NCBI GenBank assembly: GCA_017391665.1 | Contig: JAFOXS010000025.1 | Location: 1 to 6,805, forward strand | DNA length: 6,805 bases | Direction: 5' to 3' | From: Alistipes sp. | GTDB lineage: Bacteria > Bacteroidota > Bacteroidia > Bacteroidales > Rikenellaceae | Part shown: positions 4,754 to 6,805 of the stretch, in pieces | Layout of the letters: each line of letters begins with the position of its first letter | Numbering within the stretch: the first letter of the stretch is position 1 | Position numbers and translations under genes: made by a program | Notes under the pieces: generated by a model | Database searches by the model: none | What the model was told of the DNA's origin: nothing | What the model saw: only the letters and a program-made list of their open reading frames with translations

Positions 4754-5971
4754 ATGGCAAAAAATAAGGAGAATAATATTCAGGCCGAGGAGCCGCAGGA
4801 TTTGCGCGAGCGTGCTGTCGTTGTAGCCGTTATTCGTGATGGTCAGCCTATCGAGCAGGCCGAGGAGTTCCTCGGAGAGTTGGAGTTCCTGGCCGAGACT
4901 GCCGATATCGTCACAGTGCGTCGCTTTACACAGCGCCTGCCTCAGCCCTCGTCACGTATCTACGTGGGTCCTGGTAAGCTGGATGAGATTGCTGCCTATT
5001 GCGCCGAGAACGAGATCGACGTTGTGATCTTCGACGACGAACTCTCACCCTCGCAGACCCGCAACATCGAGAAGGTGATGCCTTGCCGCATACTGGATCG
5101 TACGCGTTTGATTCTCGACATCTTCATGTCGCGTGCCCGCACGGCATATGCCAAGACTCAGGTTCAGCTGGCGCAGTATGAGTATATGTTGCCTCGTCTG
5201 GCAGGTATGTGGACCCACCTTGAGCGTCAGCGAGGAGGTACGGGTACACGTGGTGGTGCCGGTGAGCGTGAGATCGAGACCGACCGCCGTATCGTGCGTA
5301 ACCGCATCTCAAAACTCAAGGAGGAGCTCTCGAAGATCGACCGTCAGATGGCTGTGCAGCGCTCAAATCGTGGTTCGATGGTGCGTGTGGCGCTGGTGGG
5401 ATATACCAACGTGGGTAAATCCACGCTCATGAATCTTGTGTCGAAGAGCGAGGTATTTGCTGAGAATAAACTCTTCGCTACGCTCGATACCACCGTGCGC
5501 AAGGTTGTCTTTGACAATCTGCCATTCCTGCTCTCGGATACCGTTGGATTCATTCGTAAACTCCCAACGGAGCTTATCGAGTCGTTCAAGTCAACGCTTG
5601 ACGAGGTGCGCGAGGCCGACCTTTTGATCCATGTGGTTGATATTTCTCACCCCAACTTCGAGGAGCAGATTGCTGTCGTGAAGCAGACCCTGCAGGATAT
5701 CGGTGCTGGCGACAAGCCGGTCTATCTGGTCTTCAATAAGATCGATGCCTATACATATGAGAAGAAGGACGAGGATGACCTGACCCCCGCAACGCGTAAG
5801 AATCTCTCACTCGAGGATCTGAAGAAGAGCTGGATTGCCAAGGCCAATACCCCTTGTATCTTTATCTCGGCTGTGGAGAAGTTAAATATCGAAAAGTTGC
5901 GTTCGGATCTCTACGGCATGGTTCGTGAGATACATGCAGGTCGATATCCGTTCAACAATTTCCTATATTAA
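4754..5971 (+). CDS. hflX: Ribosome-associated GTPase HflX
   Basis: A 405-residue GTPase. HflX binds the 50S side of stalled or heat-stressed ribosomes and splits them into subunits using GTP. The N-terminal HflX domain (about 18-125, with RIYVGPGKLDEI at 68-79) is followed by the conserved linker SRARTAYAKTQVQLAQYEY (126-144) and the glycine-rich RQRGGTGTRGGAGE (158-171). The G domain then has G1 GYTNVGKST (216-224), G2 TLDTT (243-247), G3 DTVG (262-265), G4 NKID (328-331) and G5 SAVE (372-375), so all nucleotide-binding motifs are intact. A charged insert at about 336-358 lies between G4 and G5. The open frame extends back to a TTG at 4721, but that lies in the tonB terminator loop; ATG 4754 (MAKNKENN) is the likely start. 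The upp gene follows after 21 nt, so the two probably share a transcript. Confidence 0.95.
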   Translation: MAKNKENNIQAEEPQDLRERAVVVAVIRDGQPIEQAEEFLGELEFLAETADIVTVRRFTQRLPQPSSRIYVGPGKLDEIAAYCAENEIDVVIFDDELSPSQTRNIEKVMPCRILDRTRLILDIFMSRARTAYAKTQVQLAQYEYMLPRLAGMWTHLERQRGGTGTRGGAGEREIETDRRIVRNRISKLKEELSKIDRQMAVQRSNRGSMVRVALVGYTNVGKSTLMNLVSKSEVFAENKLFATLDTTVRKVVFDNLPFLLSDTVGFIRKLPTELIESFKSTLDEVREADLLIHVVDISHPNFEEQIAVVKQTLQDIGAGDKPVYLVFNKIDAYTYEKKDEDDLTPATRKNLSLEDLKKSWIAKANTPCIFISAVEKLNIEKLRSDLYGMVREIHAGRYPFNNFLY

Positions 5972-5992
5972 TAAATTGAAACCCCTTCGGCT

Positions 5993-6643
5993 ATGATTCA
6001 TATTTTAAGTAAAGGAAACTCCATTTTCAACAAGTTCATTGCCCAGATCCGCGACCGCGAGGTGCAGCGCGATTCGATGCGTTTTCGCCGTAATATGGAG
6101 CGTATTGGCGAGGTGATGAGTTATGAGATTTCGCGTTCGCTCAACTATAAGACCCACGTTGTCGAGACTCCGCTGGGCGAGGCCTCTATTGAGATGATCA
6201 GCGATAAGATCGTGCTGGCAACTATTCTCCGAGCTGGTCTGCCGCTGCATCAGGGTTTTCTCAACTACTTCGATGATGCCGAGAGCGCATTCGTGTCGGC
6301 CTATCGTAAGAGCTCGAAGGATGGATCGTTCAAGGTCAAGGTGGAGTATATCTCTTCGTGCAACCTTGAGGGCAAGACTCTAATTCTGGTTGATCCTATG
6401 CTGGCTACGGGCACTTCGCTCGTGCTGGCGTATGAAGCCTTAATTGCCAAGGGTGGCGAGCCTGAGCATACTCACATTGCTTCGGTTATTGCCAGTGAGC
6501 AGGGTGTGGATTATGTGACGCGTCATCTGCCTTCACGCACAACGACGCTGTGGCTCGGTGCGGTGGATGCCGAACTCACCTCACGCTCATATATTGTTCC
6601 AGGTATTGGTGACGCGGGCGATCTGGCTTTTGGTGAGAAATAA
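5993..6643 (+). CDS. upp: Uracil phosphoribosyltransferase
   Basis: A 216-residue cytosolic enzyme that makes UMP from uracil and PRPP in pyrimidine salvage. The PRPP-binding loop is LILVDPMLATGTS (130-142), ILRAGLPLHQG (78-88) is the conserved N-terminal active-site strand and loop, and the uracil-binding C-terminal signature is YIVPGIGDAGDLAFG (200-214). These identify Upp and set it apart from PyrE-type orotate phosphoribosyltransferases. Length is normal (about 210). The start follows the hflX stop by 21 nt without a terminator or a clear promoter, which suggests cotranscription with hflX. No ribosome-binding consensus is seen before the ATG, as is common in this phylum. The next gene starts 15 nt downstream. 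A missing uracil permease or pyrR neighbour means regulation cannot be inferred. Confidence 0.95.
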   Translation: MIHILSKGNSIFNKFIAQIRDREVQRDSMRFRRNMERIGEVMSYEISRSLNYKTHVVETPLGEASIEMISDKIVLATILRAGLPLHQGFLNYFDDAESAFVSAYRKSSKDGSFKVKVEYISSCNLEGKTLILVDPMLATGTSLVLAYEALIAKGGEPEHTHIASVIASEQGVDYVTRHLPSRTTTLWLGAVDAELTSRSYIVPGIGDAGDLAFGEK

Positions 6644-6658
6644 CAAAACAGTTGGGTT

Positions 6659-6805
6659 ATGAAGAGAATATTCTTACTCTCGTTGTTGCTCCTCATTACG
6701 GGAGTGGGTGAAGTTGCGGCACGGCCAAAGGCTAAGTGGGAGCGCCGCATAGAACGCTCTAAGGAGCAGGATAAGTGGGAGATGGACCGCATCTGGCGCA
6801 GGCGT
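6659..6805 (+). CDS. Unrecognised secreted or periplasmic protein (3' end outside window)
   Basis: An open frame starts at ATG 6659, 15 nt after the upp stop, and runs to the window edge, giving 49 residues. It begins with a classical signal peptide: MKR, then a hydrophobic core IFLLSLLLLITGVG (4-17), then a likely signal-peptidase I site after EVAA (18-21). There is no lipobox cysteine, so it is not a lipoprotein. The visible mature part (22-49) is very basic and charged, with three Trp and two KWE sequences 13 residues apart (26-28 and 39-41). I do not recognise a family. The clear signal peptide and close spacing to upp make it a real gene, probably the third of the hflX-upp transcript, but its function cannot be given. 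Confidence 0.7.
   Translation, partial: MKRIFLLSLLLLITGVGEVAARPKAKWERRIERSKEQDKWEMDRIWRRR

Noticed and set aside
1..6805. Insertion sequences, CRISPR arrays, tRNA genes, phage or toxin-antitoxin genes
   Set aside because: No transposase, spaced direct repeats, tRNA-like cloverleaf or small toxin-antitoxin gene pair was seen on either strand.

Overview
The window looks like ordinary chromosomal DNA from a member of the Bacteroidetes, most likely the order Bacteroidales. Three things suggest this: two matches to the Bacteroidetes -7 promoter element TAnnTTTG in the divergent intergenic region, A-rich or otherwise Shine-Dalgarno-poor start regions, and proteins with Bacteroidetes-style features (a TonB with an acidic linker, an HflX ending in NNFLY). 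The moderately GC-rich coding DNA would fit an Alistipes-like (Rikenellaceae) genome, but this is a guess without a database search.

Layout. Positions 1-213 hold the 3' end of infC (translation initiation factor IF-3), closed by a strong intrinsic terminator at 231-276. Next, on the + strand, is a tightly coupled two-gene unit: a LuxE-family acyl-protein synthetase-like enzyme (285-1250) and a CMP-sugar (acylneuraminate-type) cytidylyltransferase (1250-1906). A short structured intergenic region follows, containing an imperfect inverted repeat (1912-1999) and a hairpin terminator (2038-2065) that can serve both convergent transcripts. On the - strand is the pair rlmN (3731-2700) then rsmG (2691-2068), two rRNA methyltransferases 8 nt apart. 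The 260-nt divergent region 3732-3991 carries a -7 box for each direction and a long leader in front of tonB (3992-4684). The tonB gene ends at a strong terminator (4705-4742). After it come hflX (4754-5971), upp (5993-6643) and the start of an unrecognised secreted protein (6659 to the window edge), closely spaced and probably one transcript.

How the genes relate. Four of the nine genes act on the ribosome or translation: infC (initiation), rsmG and rlmN (rRNA methylation) and hflX (splitting of stalled ribosomes). The tonB product powers outer-membrane uptake and upp salvages uracil. The least explained part is the acyl-activating enzyme plus CMP-sugar synthetase pair. It is bracketed by terminators and none of the usual nonulosonic-acid or fatty-acid-reductase partners lies in the window.

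I see no mobile element, CRISPR array, tRNA, rRNA or phage gene, and no clear previously undescribed system. The points most worth a second look are the LuxE-like/cytidylyltransferase pair, the separation of infC from rpmI-rplT, two terminators that almost touch the next start codon, the intergenic inverted repeat, and the tonB leader.
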